Below, piece after piece: positions 17,306 through 27,589 of a stretch of DNA of 49,610 nt. Numbering within the stretch: the first letter of the stretch is position 1; each line of letters begins with the position of its first letter. The position numbers were made by a program, and so were the translations under genes. A model generated the notes under the pieces. It had not been told where the DNA came from. It saw only the letters and a list, made by a program, of their open reading frames with translations, and made no database searches. Source of the stretch: Flavobacteriaceae bacterium PS02336 (GTDB lineage: Bacteria > Bacteroidota > Bacteroidia > Flavobacteriales > Flavobacteriaceae); NCBI GenBank assembly GCA_029960065.1, contig JASCOF010000013.1, forward strand, positions 1-49,610. Reading direction: 5' to 3'.

Positions 17306-18931
17306 CTATTCATATGTATATAATTTTATTTTTTGGATTTCGTAATCGCCGACTGAAATTCTCAAATGTCTGCCTTGATGTGTTTGATCTCCGTTAAAAT
17401 GTCTTATGGTTTTCCATTTTTCATTTTCAAATTTTCCCTGATCAGTTTTTAGAATTCCTGCATTTAAATTCTCTTTTAAGGATTTAAAAGTTACCACAAT
17501 TCCTGATCCTGAAATGTAAAATTCGTCTTTAGAAATTTCTATAATAATCGCACTTGATGTTGGCCAAGAATCTGCTTTTGCACCATCTGACCAGTTTAAT
17601 GTATAATCATGTTTAAAGGTGAACTCGTAATCGCCCATTTTGATGATCTGGATATTACTTTCTTTGTCCAGTAAAACGCCGTCAATTTTCCCCCGTCCTT
17701 TATTGGCTTCAATAATTGGAGTTAATTGCTGGACTAAATCATAGATTTTCCCTAAAGGCTCTTTTTTTGCATCCGTAACCGATTCTATTGAAAATGGTGA
17801 AAAACCAATGGCTTCGTAATGTCCGATAGCGTATAATCCTTTAAAAGGCGCGGTTTCATCAAAACGATGTTCTGGAATAAATAACGGATCTCCTTGTCGC
17901 GTAAACAAATCGTTCCATTGTTTGAAAGACGGATTGTAAAAATCGGGCGCTAGAAAATCAATCGAATTTCCAGCCGCTTTCCAAACATCCATAATATGAG
18001 GTAAAGGGCCTGCACTCGGATATTGTCCCGGTTTTTTTTCGGGTGCGTTTAATGCGGCATTAACAAACATTGGAATAGGATAAACTTCTTTTCCTGCTTT
18101 GGCAACTTGATTGGTGAATTTTGAAAAATACCATGCCATGAAAATTTCGTCTGTATGAAGTCCTTTTCCAAAAACAGCTTCCCAATTTCCAGAAGTTTTG
18201 AATCCGTTTTTCTTCCAGATTTCTAAAAATTCAGGAACGAGTTTTTCTTTATTTTTTTGAAGATACTGCAGCAATTCTTTTGGGACTTCTTTTTTAAAAG
18301 CTTCATTTGCTAACGGATGATAATCTCTCGCAGTTGGCAGCATTCCGATTTCATTTTCGACTTGGATCATAATGACAGTCTGCTCTTTTTGATCAAAGTC
18401 TTTAATATGTGCCATCAATTTTTTGAAAGCATTTAGATCGGCCTGCAGATTATTTTCGCTGAAAGGCGTTAAAATTTCATGGCTTTTATCTTTATCATCT
18501 TTAACTCTAGGATATTTTTTCTGATTTATTTTCACCCAGGCTGGCGCATGGCTGGACATACTGTTTTTCCATGAACCGAACCAAAGAAAAACGAGTTTTA
18601 AATTTTCTTTTCGTGCTCTTAGAATTAAATCATCCACCAATTTAAAATCAAATTTTCCTTCTTCTGGTTCAATTAATTCCCAATAAATTGGTGTTAAAAC
18701 AGTATTGAGATTCATATCGGTTAATTTTTCCCAGATATTCTCCATGCTTTCCATACTGGTTGCCGAAGAATTTCCTAATTCTCCTCCGCGTATAATAAAA
18801 GGTTTATTGTTGATGATCAGCTGTGTTTTATTTCCTTTTTGCTGCAGGTGCGGCATTTTCTCTTGCGAAAATCCAAACTGTATCAAAACAAAAAATAGCA
18901 TTACAGTCGTACTTTGGGATAACTTGAGCAT
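17306..18931 (-). CDS. GH35-like beta-galactosidase family protein (DUF5597 type), exported
   Basis: 541 residues from the ATG at 18931, which begins a normal signal peptide (MLKLSQSTTVMLFFVLIQFGFSQ); an upstream ATG at 18991 would add 20 residues before it. The TIM-barrel features of GH35/GH42-type enzymes are clear: IRGGELGNSS, the acid/base segment QVENEIG (Glu194) and a probable nucleophile in FIPEHRF (Glu354). The C-terminal beta domain fits DUF5597. Characterised relatives remove galactose from plant hemicellulose side chains. In this xylan locus it may trim galactose or arabinopyranose from decorated xylan; the exact sugar is not determined. It lies 86 bases after the GH10 gene. Confidence 0.82.
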   Translation of the reverse strand: MLKLSQSTTVMLFFVLIQFGFSQEKMPHLQQKGNKTQLIINNKPFIIRGGELGNSSATSMESMENIWEKLTDMNLNTVLTPIYWELIEPEEGKFDFKLVDDLILRARKENLKLVFLWFGSWKNSMSSHAPAWVKINQKKYPRVKDDKDKSHEILTPFSENNLQADLNAFKKLMAHIKDFDQKEQTVIMIQVENEIGMLPTARDYHPLANEAFKKEVPKELLQYLQKNKEKLVPEFLEIWKKNGFKTSGNWEAVFGKGLHTDEIFMAWYFSKFTNQVAKAGKEVYPIPMFVNAALNAPEKKPGQYPSAGPLPHIMDVWKAAGNSIDFLAPDFYNPSFKQWNDLFTRQGDPLFIPEHRFDETAPFKGLYAIGHYEAIGFSPFSIESVTDAKKEPLGKIYDLVQQLTPIIEANKGRGKIDGVLLDKESNIQIIKMGDYEFTFKHDYTLNWSDGAKADSWPTSSAIIIEISKDEFYISGSGIVVTFKSLKENLNAGILKTDQGKFENEKWKTIRHFNGDQTHQGRHLRISVGDYEIQKIKLYTYE

Positions 18932-19017
18932 TCTAATTTTTTTAAAAATTAAAAAATAAATAATCCATAATACAAACGTTTTACAGTTCATATTATGGAT
19001 TAAAGTTAACTTAAAAA

Positions 19018-21225
19018 TTACTTAACTAATTCTCCTGAAAAATCTTTACTTACATCTTTTCCTGCAAGTCCGTCAGCGGCTCCTTTATAAGCATGTTTAC
19101 GAACATAATTAGCATCCCAAAGATTTGGAGATTCATTTGGAAGCCAGTATTCATGCTCTTTAGCATTATCAGAAACACCCCAGATTGTTATTCCGTATTG
19201 CTGCGGTACAGGAATGTGTTTTTTGTACATATCGATTACATATTGATACATTTCTGCCTGTGAAGCCTGTTGTGCTACTGTTGGCGTTGCAGTTCCTAAT
19301 CTTACATCTAATTCAGAAATTTTAATCAATTTTCCTGTTGCTGCCAGTTTTTGGAACATCTGGACGATTTTGTCTTTATCTGTAGTTAAACCAATATGCA
19401 TCTGCGTTCCAATTCCGTCAACCTGAGCACCTTGACTTTCGATATATTTCACATATTCGATTAACCCGTCGCATTTATCCAATCTTGATTCTAAGTTGTA
19501 ATCGTTTATGAAAAGTTTATCGGTTGCATTTCCGTACTGACGTGCCAGTTTGAATGCTTTTACTGCATAATCTTTTCCAAGGTATTTCACCCATGAAAAA
19601 TAATCTGTTGCAGTATCGCCTTCGGTTCCATTTCTTAATGTTCCATCTTCTTTTACCGGTTCATTTACAACATCCCATGAGAAAACACTTGTTTTATAAT
19701 GTGTCATCATTTTAGAAATCCAATCAGTCATGGCATCGCCAATAATTTTGGCTTTCTCGGCATCTGTTTTGTCAATTGTAATCGGGGCTGTAGGTCCACC
19801 GCCAGAAGATGCGTCATCGGTTACTAAAACATTATCAATATAATACGTTCCAGCAGCTCCTCCTAAATCGAAACCAAAACCTGTTTCACCGCCTTTTGCA
19901 GTGATTTTCCATTCTACTTGTTTCCATGTAGTCGTAGTAGTTTGATCTCCCTGATAACTTGCCACTGACCCCGGTGTAGTTGAACATCTTACAGAACCGT
20001 TGGCTTCAGAACGAATCATATACGAAATGGTATAATTTTTTCCTGCTGTCAATGCAGAAGTAAAAGTCGTCTGGATTTGAGTTCTCCATTGATCTGTTGG
20101 TGTACTTGTAGCATTTACTACTTTCATTGAGCCGCTTCCTTCGTAAACATTTGAAGCTCCTGTTCCTGCACTTAAAGCATCTGCTGCTCCATTGGCCCTG
20201 CTCCAACCTGTGATACCTGAATTGAAATTTCCATTAGAAACCAAATTAACAGGTCCTGTTGCAGCATCAAGATCGACAACTGCCAAAGTATTAGCATCAA
20301 TTAAATACGTTACATTTGGAAGATATCCTAAATCTAAATTAAACTGAAAAGTAGTACTTCCTGCTTTAAAATCTCCTGGAGCCACTTTGATTTTTACCTG
20401 CTGCCAAGAAGAAGTCGTTGCAAAAGCTTCTGTCCAAGTTCCTCCTGTTGCAAACCAATCTTTGTATGGATATTGATTGGTTAAAGAAGCATTAAACGAA
20501 ATACGCCCTTTACCCGCAACATCTGATTTGATATAGAATGAAATCTCATAATTATGCCCTGCAACGATTGGTACGTTTGGAGATGTCAACTGAAGACTAT
20601 ACGCCGCAGAAGAAGTGGCACTCGAAGCCAGCTGAATTGCTGCAGAAGTACTTGTTAATCCTGAACTAGCAACAGTTGTAATTCCTTTTCCTGGATTATT
20701 TCTAGCCCAGCCTGTAAAGGTTCCGTTTTTAATTGGTGCTAAATCCAAGACATTTGTCCCACTTGAACCTGGAATTACAGTTGGAGCAATAATGCCATTT
20801 AAATAACTCGCATTTTGGTTTGAATGCCAAACTAAGGTATGCCCAAAAACCTTTAACCCAGCACTTTTTGTTGCGGCTATAAAAGCATCTACATTGGTAA
20901 AATTAATTTCTCCTTTTGCATTTACCATTGCTCCGTGCTTCATTTCGTAACCTGGTGTTACCTCATCGAAATTGTCATTTACTATTTTTCTGTAAGCAGC
21001 ATCGCTCATGTATAAACTGATTCCGATTCCGTTTCCTAGAGGAAAATCAGAATATGTTTTTAATGGCTCATAACGGCTTATTTTTTCTACTAATGCTAAC
21101 GGAAGCTCAGCTCCTGTTACTGCTCCATGTTCTGGGTCTTTTCCCCATTCCATTAAATTGTCATCACATGATGCTAAAATCATAAGTGATGAAGCGATTA
21201 TTGGTATGATATATTTAGATTTCAT
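19018..21225 (-). CDS. GH10 endo-xylanase lipoprotein with two carbohydrate-binding modules inserted in the catalytic domain
   Basis: 735 residues from the ATG at 21225; an earlier ATG at 21252 would overlap the upstream gene. The lipobox LASC gives lipid-modified Cys20. The GH10 barrel starts at about 50-140 (FPLGNGIGISLYM, FGHTLVWHS), is interrupted by two CBM4/9/22-like beta-sandwiches (about 160-320 and 325-470, each with NGTFTGW or NGNFNSGITGW at its start), then resumes at about 485 with the acid/base in VVNEP (Glu522) and the nucleophile in ISELD (Glu638). Similar split GH10 enzymes are known from gut Bacteroides. It follows SusC, SusD and the surface binding protein, so it is probably the surface xylanase. 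Confidence 0.94.
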   Translation of the reverse strand: MKSKYIIPIIASSLMILASCDDNLMEWGKDPEHGAVTGAELPLALVEKISRYEPLKTYSDFPLGNGIGISLYMSDAAYRKIVNDNFDEVTPGYEMKHGAMVNAKGEINFTNVDAFIAATKSAGLKVFGHTLVWHSNQNASYLNGIIAPTVIPGSSGTNVLDLAPIKNGTFTGWARNNPGKGITTVASSGLTSTSAAIQLASSATSSAAYSLQLTSPNVPIVAGHNYEISFYIKSDVAGKGRISFNASLTNQYPYKDWFATGGTWTEAFATTSSWQQVKIKVAPGDFKAGSTTFQFNLDLGYLPNVTYLIDANTLAVVDLDAATGPVNLVSNGNFNSGITGWSRANGAADALSAGTGASNVYEGSGSMKVVNATSTPTDQWRTQIQTTFTSALTAGKNYTISYMIRSEANGSVRCSTTPGSVASYQGDQTTTTTWKQVEWKITAKGGETGFGFDLGGAAGTYYIDNVLVTDDASSGGGPTAPITIDKTDAEKAKIIGDAMTDWISKMMTHYKTSVFSWDVVNEPVKEDGTLRNGTEGDTATDYFSWVKYLGKDYAVKAFKLARQYGNATDKLFINDYNLESRLDKCDGLIEYVKYIESQGAQVDGIGTQMHIGLTTDKDKIVQMFQKLAATGKLIKISELDVRLGTATPTVAQQASQAEMYQYVIDMYKKHIPVPQQYGITIWGVSDNAKEHEYWLPNESPNLWDANYVRKHAYKGAADGLAGKDVSKDFSGELVK

Positions 21226-21238
21226 TTTGCGGTTTTTG

Positions 21239-22603
21239 TTAGTTAAAATCATTATAAACTGGTGTGTCTAACGGAACTATTCTCCAGTTATCTGTATACA
21301 CTTTTACAGCAGTTGCTTTTGAAGGAAATTCTACCTCGCTTGCAGTTCCTGTAACATTTGACAGTTTTACATCAGAATTTTCGAAATAAATTCCAAAGTT
21401 TTGATAGGTCGCTGCTTCACGAAAAGCTAATACCGTTTCGAATGTAAAAGCTTCTTTAGACCAAGCATAAAATTTGTTTAACGGAATTGTAACGGTAATC
21501 CATTTAGTGGTTTGAACACCAACCGATTTTCCATCAATAATCCAAGGAACATAATTGTAACAAGCTCCAGCCCATTCTCCGCCATTAAAATTATTAATCA
21601 TACAGATTTTTAAGAAACCTGACTGCTGCCAAACTTCTGGGACCAAAATATCAAATTGAAAAGCAACTTTATCCAAAGGCGTAGTTGCAGGAATATATGG
21701 TGTTAATTGTGCTCTCCAGTTATCAACTCCATTTCCAGCTGTCCAAACTTCGGTACAGCGGTTTTTAGCCGCATCAAAAGAAGCGATACGAGCTGGACGA
21801 TGCGGCACATACTTTCCTTGTGAAGTATTTCCTGTTCCGATAGCGGCTGACTCTAAGTCTGCCGGCTGAATCATACTTGTTGAACTTCCCCAATATCCAT
21901 GCTGTCCTTGTCCGTCAAAATTAAGCAGTAATCCTTTTTTGAAATTAAAGTACGCTGGAGAATAAACTCCTCCATTTGATGTTTCTACATAAATTGAACC
22001 TCCTAAATCTGAAATGCCGCTTGGAACAACTACCGTAAATAACTCGCCATCTTCATCTGAAGTAATTCCAGAAGTCACTTCAACATTTCCAGGAAAAATT
22101 ACTTTACTTACTTCTGTTAAACCAGCTCCAGCTACGCTAATGGTTTCACCTGGATTTGGCATTGTGTTAGAAATACTTGAAATTACTGGTTTTCCTGCGC
22201 GAATCTGGAACGGAAATACTACTTCGTGAGAATCGTTTACAAAACGGATTGTATTTCTTTCTGACGGATCAGCATCTGAAATTGGAGTATCGCCAGAAAT
22301 ACTTACCAGCATTGAATTATTGGTCACAAAAACTACATTAAAGTAAGTGGAATATCCATTTATATACACTTTTTTCAAACCTGTAAATCCCGAACCTTCA
22401 ATACGAAGCAATTGCCCTAAACGAGCAAAACTTACTTCTCTGTCTTGTACTGTTGAATTTACATCTTCTAAAAATACTCTTGTAATTGTCATCGTACCGC
22501 CTTCAGAATCATTATTGTCACATGAAGTAAACAACATACTGAAAACCATCATTCCAAGAAGTGCGATGGGCGCCCAATACTTTTTATTTAAAATATATTT
22601 CAT
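21239..22603 (-). CDS. Surface glycan-binding lipoprotein with IPT/TIG domains (SGBP-B-like)
   Basis: 454 residues. The lipobox ends FTSC with Cys28. Two immunoglobulin-like IPT/TIG repeats follow (about 40-125 and 130-215, each with GSGFTGLKKVYINGY- or GAGLTEVSKVIFPG-type cores), then a C-terminal beta-sandwich of about 230 residues rich in aromatic residues (GYWG, NWRAQL, WKQ-like, DNWRIVPL) that fits the glycan-binding domain of SGBP-B proteins. No catalytic motif is present. Family knowledge: these stand off the cell surface and hold the polysaccharide near SusCD. It lies between SusD and the GH10 gene, the usual order for a xylan locus. Confidence 0.88.
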   Translation of the reverse strand: MKYILNKKYWAPIALLGMMVFSMLFTSCDNNDSEGGTMTITRVFLEDVNSTVQDREVSFARLGQLLRIEGSGFTGLKKVYINGYSTYFNVVFVTNNSMLVSISGDTPISDADPSERNTIRFVNDSHEVVFPFQIRAGKPVISSISNTMPNPGETISVAGAGLTEVSKVIFPGNVEVTSGITSDEDGELFTVVVPSGISDLGGSIYVETSNGGVYSPAYFNFKKGLLLNFDGQGQHGYWGSSTSMIQPADLESAAIGTGNTSQGKYVPHRPARIASFDAAKNRCTEVWTAGNGVDNWRAQLTPYIPATTPLDKVAFQFDILVPEVWQQSGFLKICMINNFNGGEWAGACYNYVPWIIDGKSVGVQTTKWITVTIPLNKFYAWSKEAFTFETVLAFREAATYQNFGIYFENSDVKLSNVTGTASEVEFPSKATAVKVYTDNWRIVPLDTPVYNDFN

Positions 22604-22636
22604 ATTTATATCTTTTAGTTTTTTTATTTCTGAATA

Positions 22637-24268
22637 CTAGAATAAATCTTTAATCTTCTCTTCTGTAAACTGATACGGAACAGGATTTTCTCTCAATAAT
22701 GGATTCTGAACTAATTCAGATTCTGGATAAGGAAGTGTGAAAATTGTCGCATCTATTACACCAATAGCTCTCGGACTTGTGGCTCTTGAAGCATCAACGG
22801 TAACTGTATTGGTTGCTGTATCGTACAAAATTGGCGTTATAGTTCCTCTGTTTTGTCCGGTTACGTAGTTGATTACTTCCTGCTGTTTGTAGTATGCTCT
22901 TCGAACTAAATCATACCAATATTGACCTTCCATACATAATTCAACTCTTCTTTCATGAATGATATCAGCATAAGTTAAAGTTGTTTTTGGATCTAAACCT
23001 GCACGGGTGCGAAGTCTGTTTACAGCCATAATAGCTGCAGGATCTGCTGTAGAAGCATTGTTTCCTAAAGCGGCTTCTGCATAATTTAGATATACTTCTG
23101 CCAGACGCAACATATAAGTGTTCAATGCAGAATTCATACGGGTAATTTTAGAATTATCTTTTGTAGAACCTACAACTCCTTTTTTAACCGTAAGGAAATC
23201 AGCACTGTGATCTACCGTATAACCGCCATTTGCCTTATTAATTTCAGCATAATGATCGTTGTCTCCCATCCAGGTTGCTCTACGGCGAAGATCTTTTGAC
23301 TCATATTCCTGCAGCACATTATATGAAGCTCTTGTCCAATATCCCCAAGCCGCATCGTCGCCTGTAATATCTGAACCTAAAGCAAAATAGGCTTGCTGTG
23401 TATTGTTTACACCGAAATCACCGTTTGGAACCCATTGAAGAGCAAACATAGATTCAGGATTGTTGTTATTGTCAATCATAAACAAATCTTCATAATTTGT
23501 CATTAAGCTGTAAGGTCCGGAATTCATTACTTTTTCTGCCGCTTTTTTAGCCAAATCAAGATATTCCTGACTGCGTGTGCCACTGTTTGGATTGTCGCTG
23601 ACTCCTGAAAATGATAAATAAACACGAGAAAGCATTCCGAATGCGCTGTATCTTGTTAAACGTCCAGCTTGTCCAGCCGTTTCTGGAAGATATTTAGCAG
23701 CAAATTCTAAATCACGCATTGAAAATTCATAAACATCCTTTAGCGGATTTTTGTTTACAATTGGATTTTTTACCAATTCTCTAGGATCTGTAGAAATAAT
23801 AACATCTCCCCATAACGAAGCCAGATACCAATACGCTGTTCCTCTCATAAAACGAGCTTCAGCGATATATTTGTTTTTAATAGTCTCGTTCATTGGGCTT
23901 CCAGAAATTCCGATGATCACGTTATTAGACTGCTGTATTACATTATACAAAGATGCCCAAGCCGAAACCAAAGGTCCAGTTAATCCCGTTTCAGTTAAAT
24001 CGGTAAACGGATATACATAATCTGAAAATGGTGCATACATATTTGCCGCGCGTCCATCTCCTAAACCGTAGTAAAATTTATCATTAAAGTCAAACCATAC
24101 TTTATTGTATAGTGGTCCTGTAGCGGCTTGAAAATCGGATTCGGTCTTATAAAAATTTTCTTTAGTAATTACATCATTAGGTTCAACGTCTAAAATGTCG
24201 CTGCAACTCGTCCAAACAAATGGCAATGCAATAATTAAAGCCGTGTAAAGTATTTTCTTTGTTTTCAT
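22637..24268 (-). CDS. RagB/SusD family outer-membrane xylan-binding lipoprotein
   Basis: 543 residues. The lipobox WTSC gives Cys22, followed by the common SusD start DILDVEPNDVITKENFY. Characteristic segments include YIAEARFMRGTAYWYLASLWGDV (about 140-160), LRLAEVYLNYAEAALGN (about 390-405) and ERRVELCMEGQYWYDLVRR (about 445-465). It starts 10 bases after the SusC stop codon. It is the partner of SusC 24279-27446 and probably binds xylo-oligosaccharides at the surface; the sugar is inferred from the enzymes around it. Confidence 0.94.
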   Translation of the reverse strand: MKTKKILYTALIIALPFVWTSCSDILDVEPNDVITKENFYKTESDFQAATGPLYNKVWFDFNDKFYYGLGDGRAANMYAPFSDYVYPFTDLTETGLTGPLVSAWASLYNVIQQSNNVIIGISGSPMNETIKNKYIAEARFMRGTAYWYLASLWGDVIISTDPRELVKNPIVNKNPLKDVYEFSMRDLEFAAKYLPETAGQAGRLTRYSAFGMLSRVYLSFSGVSDNPNSGTRSQEYLDLAKKAAEKVMNSGPYSLMTNYEDLFMIDNNNNPESMFALQWVPNGDFGVNNTQQAYFALGSDITGDDAAWGYWTRASYNVLQEYESKDLRRRATWMGDNDHYAEINKANGGYTVDHSADFLTVKKGVVGSTKDNSKITRMNSALNTYMLRLAEVYLNYAEAALGNNASTADPAAIMAVNRLRTRAGLDPKTTLTYADIIHERRVELCMEGQYWYDLVRRAYYKQQEVINYVTGQNRGTITPILYDTATNTVTVDASRATSPRAIGVIDATIFTLPYPESELVQNPLLRENPVPYQFTEEKIKDLF

Positions 24269-24278
24269 TGTGCGGTTT

Positions 24279-27200
24279 TTAGAAATTAATATTTAATCCA
24301 AGTGTAGTGATCACTGGTGAAGGATAACGTCCGTTGTCAATACCATTTAAAAGCTGGTTCTGATTTATTGCACCAACTTCAGGGTCATATCCTTTGTACT
24401 TTGTAAAGGTTAAAACATTCTGCATGTTTGAATATACTTTGATGTTTGAGATTCCGTATTTGGCATATAAATCTTTTGGAAGATTATAACCAATAGAAAT
24501 GTTTTTAAGTCTCACATACGATCCGTCTTCTACAAATCTGTTGCTTAAGCGATAGTTAGAAGCAGATGCTGCAGATGAAGCTGCAATTCTAGGCATGTAA
24601 GGATCACCACCCACAATTTGAACATTACGGTAATCATTTGGACCATTTGGATCAATTAAATCTAATTGTGCATAACCTAAAGCCGTTTTCAATAAGTTGG
24701 TATTCTCACGAGGATTTTCTAACCAGCGTCTTTGATAATTTAAAACATCATTTCCGTAAGAACCTGTAAACAAAATACTCACGTCAAATCCTTTGAATGA
24801 AAAACTATTATTAAAACCAAAAGTAAAATCGGGATTAGGATCTCCAATGTAACCAGCATCTTTTTCGTTGATTACGCCATCTTTATTTACATCTTCAAAC
24901 ATATAATCTCCAATCCAGACTCCGTTTTCTCCAATAACCATTCCTTCTGGGAGTGCCGTTGGTTTTACTGTTCCTGATGCATCTTTATAATAGAAATCTG
25001 TTGCTTTTTCAAAACGTCCTATTACTTTATATCCGTAAAACTGTCCCAATGTCTGTCCTACTGCACTGCGAGTAACTACCGTTACATCTGACCCCTGCTG
25101 TAATGTTTGGTCATAAACTCCAGATTCTGAATTTAATTTCAAGACTTTAAATCTATTCATAGAGATATTAAAGTTCGATTTCCAAAGAAAATCCGGTCTC
25201 TGCATATTAATCGTATTGATTGAAAATTCAATTCCTTTATTTTCAAGAGATCCAATATTAGCAAAAGGCGGTGAAGTAGCTCCCTGACCTGTTGTACCTA
25301 CATAAGCAGGAAGTGACAATCTTAACAATAAATCATCTGTTTTTTTGTAATAAACATCTGCCGTAATTTCAACTCTATTATCAAAAAGACCAAGATCTAA
25401 ACCAATATTAGTTTGGTTTGTTCTTTCCCATTTCAAATCTGGATTTGCTGTATTGGTTGCAATTTGTCCGCTTCCCCAATTGGTTGCAGAAGTTCCGTAA
25501 ACAGACGTATAAGCATTATTTGGTACACTTGAATTCCCTGTTGCTCCCCATCCTGCACGTAATTTCAAATTGTTAATCGTTTGATTGTCTTTTAAAAATC
25601 CTTCATTTGAAATCTTCCAAGCTAAAGAAGCAGATGGAAACCAATCCCATTTATTACCTTCAGCAAACTGTGAAGATCCGTCTCTTCTAATTGTTCCTGT
25701 TAGAATATATCTATCATTAAATGAATAAGTTGCTCTTGCAAAATAAGAACTAAGCGATTTTGTAGAACTTGCATTTGAATTTCTGGCTGTTGTTGGATCT
25801 CCTGCATTTAAATCTGTTGCTCCGTTTGTTAAATAACCGGAACGGTAACCATAAAGATTTTCCCAGTTTTGCTCTTGTAATTCTTGCCCCAACATAGCAT
25901 TAATGGTATGTTTTTCAAATGATTTATTATAAGTTAACGTGTTATTCCAAATCCAGTTTTCGCTGGTAGATTTTGTTCTAGTACCTTCTCTTACTTCATT
26001 TGATAATGCGCCAAAAGTATAAGATGGATTAAAAGTATATCGATTTCCAAAACCATAATCTATAGAATACTGCGTTTTAAGTTTTAAATCTTTTGTAAAA
26101 CTAATTTCTGCATACACATTTCCTCTAATTCCGTAGTCTTTTCCATGATTATCTTTCAGCATTGCAATTCCCAGCGGGTTCGTCTGAACAAATTCAGTTG
26201 TATCTGGTCCATCAAAAGTTCCATCTGCATTTCTTGCCGCTACGTTTGGAGTTTGTTTTAAAGCGGTTAAGATTACCGAATCATCATTAACAGTAGTTAC
26301 CTGATTGGTTTTAAACACATTCATATTCACACCAACTTTCATCCATTTTTTTACCTGAGAATCGATTACTGCACGAATAGTCATACGATCGAAAGAGGAT
26401 CCAATTATAGTTCCCTCTTGATCAAAATACGACATTCCCAATGCATAAGTAGTATTGTCAGATCCGCCGGAAGCAGATAAATTATAGTTTTGAATTAAAC
26501 CAGTCTGGAATAATTCGTCCTGCCAATTTGTTCCTTCACCTAATAAATCAGGGCGAATAAAATAAGGGTCTCTTTGTACAATTCCTAAATCTGAACGGGT
26601 GTTTTTCAGCGTTCCATATTCTCTTAAATTAAGAACCTGCAACTGTTTCGGCATTTCCTGCCATCCTATATAACTGTCAAAATTTAAAGTCAAATCTCCT
26701 TTTCTACCCGTTTTAGTAGTAACCATAATTACACCGTTTGCTGCTCTAGATCCATAAATGGCAGTTGCAGAGGCATCCTTCAAAATATCAATAGAAGCAA
26801 TATCATTTGGGTTAATTCCCGCAAGCGGATTTGCATTTAAAGAACCTGAATTACCATCTATAATAACGCCATCAATTACATAAATCGGCTCATTAGAACC
26901 TGTTATAGAACTTATACCACGAATACGTACAGAAGAACTTCCTCCAGGCGTACCACTATTCTGCTGTATCTGAACCCCAGCCGCTCGACCTTGCAAAACC
27001 TGATCTATAGTAGTAGAAACAGATTGTGTCACTGCTGAGCTGGATATAGAAGAAACGGCTCCAGTTAAATCTGCTCTTTTTGCGGTACCGTATCCAATTA
27101 CAACAACTTCTTTCAAGTCATTTAAATTTTCCTCTAATACAGCATCAATTTTAGTTTTATTGTTTACCAAAACTTCATAAGGTTTATACCCTATAAAGCT

Positions 27201-27446
27201 GAAGACCAAAATACTATTGGCAGGAACAGCTTGAAGTGTATAGGTTCCGTCAAAATTTGAAACGGTGCTGGTTTTAGTTCCTTTTACTATAATATTGACA
27301 CCTGGTATTGGTCCGCTACCATCAGATACAGTACCTGAAACAGTAATTTGCGCATTTACTGCAGCAGAACATACCAGCATCAGGAATAAGAACCCCAAAT
27401 TCTTAAAGTATTTTGATCTGCTTTTAGTAATTAAAAAGTTAGTCAT
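24279..27446 (-). CDS. SusC/RagA TonB-dependent outer-membrane transporter (xylan locus)
   Basis: 1055 residues with a signal sequence (about 14-32). A CarboxypepD_reg-like domain spans about 34-105, then a VVVIGYG segment near 114-120 (typical TonB-box region), the plug (about 122-240, ILKDASATAIYGSRAANGVIMV) and the barrel to the terminal LGLNINF. Unlike the SusC at 7097-10678 it lacks an STN domain, so it does not use FecR signalling; regulation is more likely through the CAATCGGTTG operator that overlaps its promoter. First gene of an operon SusC, SusD, SGBP, GH10, GH35-like, esterase. Confidence 0.95.
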   Translation of the reverse strand: MTNFLITKSRSKYFKNLGFLFLMLVCSAAVNAQITVSGTVSDGSGPIPGVNIIVKGTKTSTVSNFDGTYTLQAVPANSILVFSFIGYKPYEVLVNNKTKIDAVLEENLNDLKEVVVIGYGTAKRADLTGAVSSISSSAVTQSVSTTIDQVLQGRAAGVQIQQNSGTPGGSSSVRIRGISSITGSNEPIYVIDGVIIDGNSGSLNANPLAGINPNDIASIDILKDASATAIYGSRAANGVIMVTTKTGRKGDLTLNFDSYIGWQEMPKQLQVLNLREYGTLKNTRSDLGIVQRDPYFIRPDLLGEGTNWQDELFQTGLIQNYNLSASGGSDNTTYALGMSYFDQEGTIIGSSFDRMTIRAVIDSQVKKWMKVGVNMNVFKTNQVTTVNDDSVILTALKQTPNVAARNADGTFDGPDTTEFVQTNPLGIAMLKDNHGKDYGIRGNVYAEISFTKDLKLKTQYSIDYGFGNRYTFNPSYTFGALSNEVREGTRTKSTSENWIWNNTLTYNKSFEKHTINAMLGQELQEQNWENLYGYRSGYLTNGATDLNAGDPTTARNSNASSTKSLSSYFARATYSFNDRYILTGTIRRDGSSQFAEGNKWDWFPSASLAWKISNEGFLKDNQTINNLKLRAGWGATGNSSVPNNAYTSVYGTSATNWGSGQIATNTANPDLKWERTNQTNIGLDLGLFDNRVEITADVYYKKTDDLLLRLSLPAYVGTTGQGATSPPFANIGSLENKGIEFSINTINMQRPDFLWKSNFNISMNRFKVLKLNSESGVYDQTLQQGSDVTVVTRSAVGQTLGQFYGYKVIGRFEKATDFYYKDASGTVKPTALPEGMVIGENGVWIGDYMFEDVNKDGVINEKDAGYIGDPNPDFTFGFNNSFSFKGFDVSILFTGSYGNDVLNYQRRWLENPRENTNLLKTALGYAQLDLIDPNGPNDYRNVQIVGGDPYMPRIAASSAASASNYRLSNRFVEDGSYVRLKNISIGYNLPKDLYAKYGISNIKVYSNMQNVLTFTKYKGYDPEVGAINQNQLLNGIDNGRYPSPVITTLGLNINF

Positions 27447-27559
27447 AAATAATTGGTTTAATTAGTTAATAGTATGGTTTAGTTAGTTTCTTGTTTATCG
27501 AGTTAGCAGTCGTTTTTATTTATTGCAAATTCAGACGATCTATAACCTTATAGTCAAAA

Positions 27560-27589
27560 CAAATATATGCAAAAAACAACAATACACAA
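27560..27589 (-). promoter_or_regulatory. Candidate promoter of the xylan SusC operon
   Basis: On the minus strand TATATTTG (27560-27567) fits the -7 consensus TAnnTTTG exactly, and TTG (27587-27589) lies 19 bases upstream, within the usual spacing. The TTG belongs to the CAATCGGTTG operator-like motif at 27587, so a bound regulator would cover the -33 element. Leader length to the SusC ATG would be about 110 bases. Confidence 0.65.
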
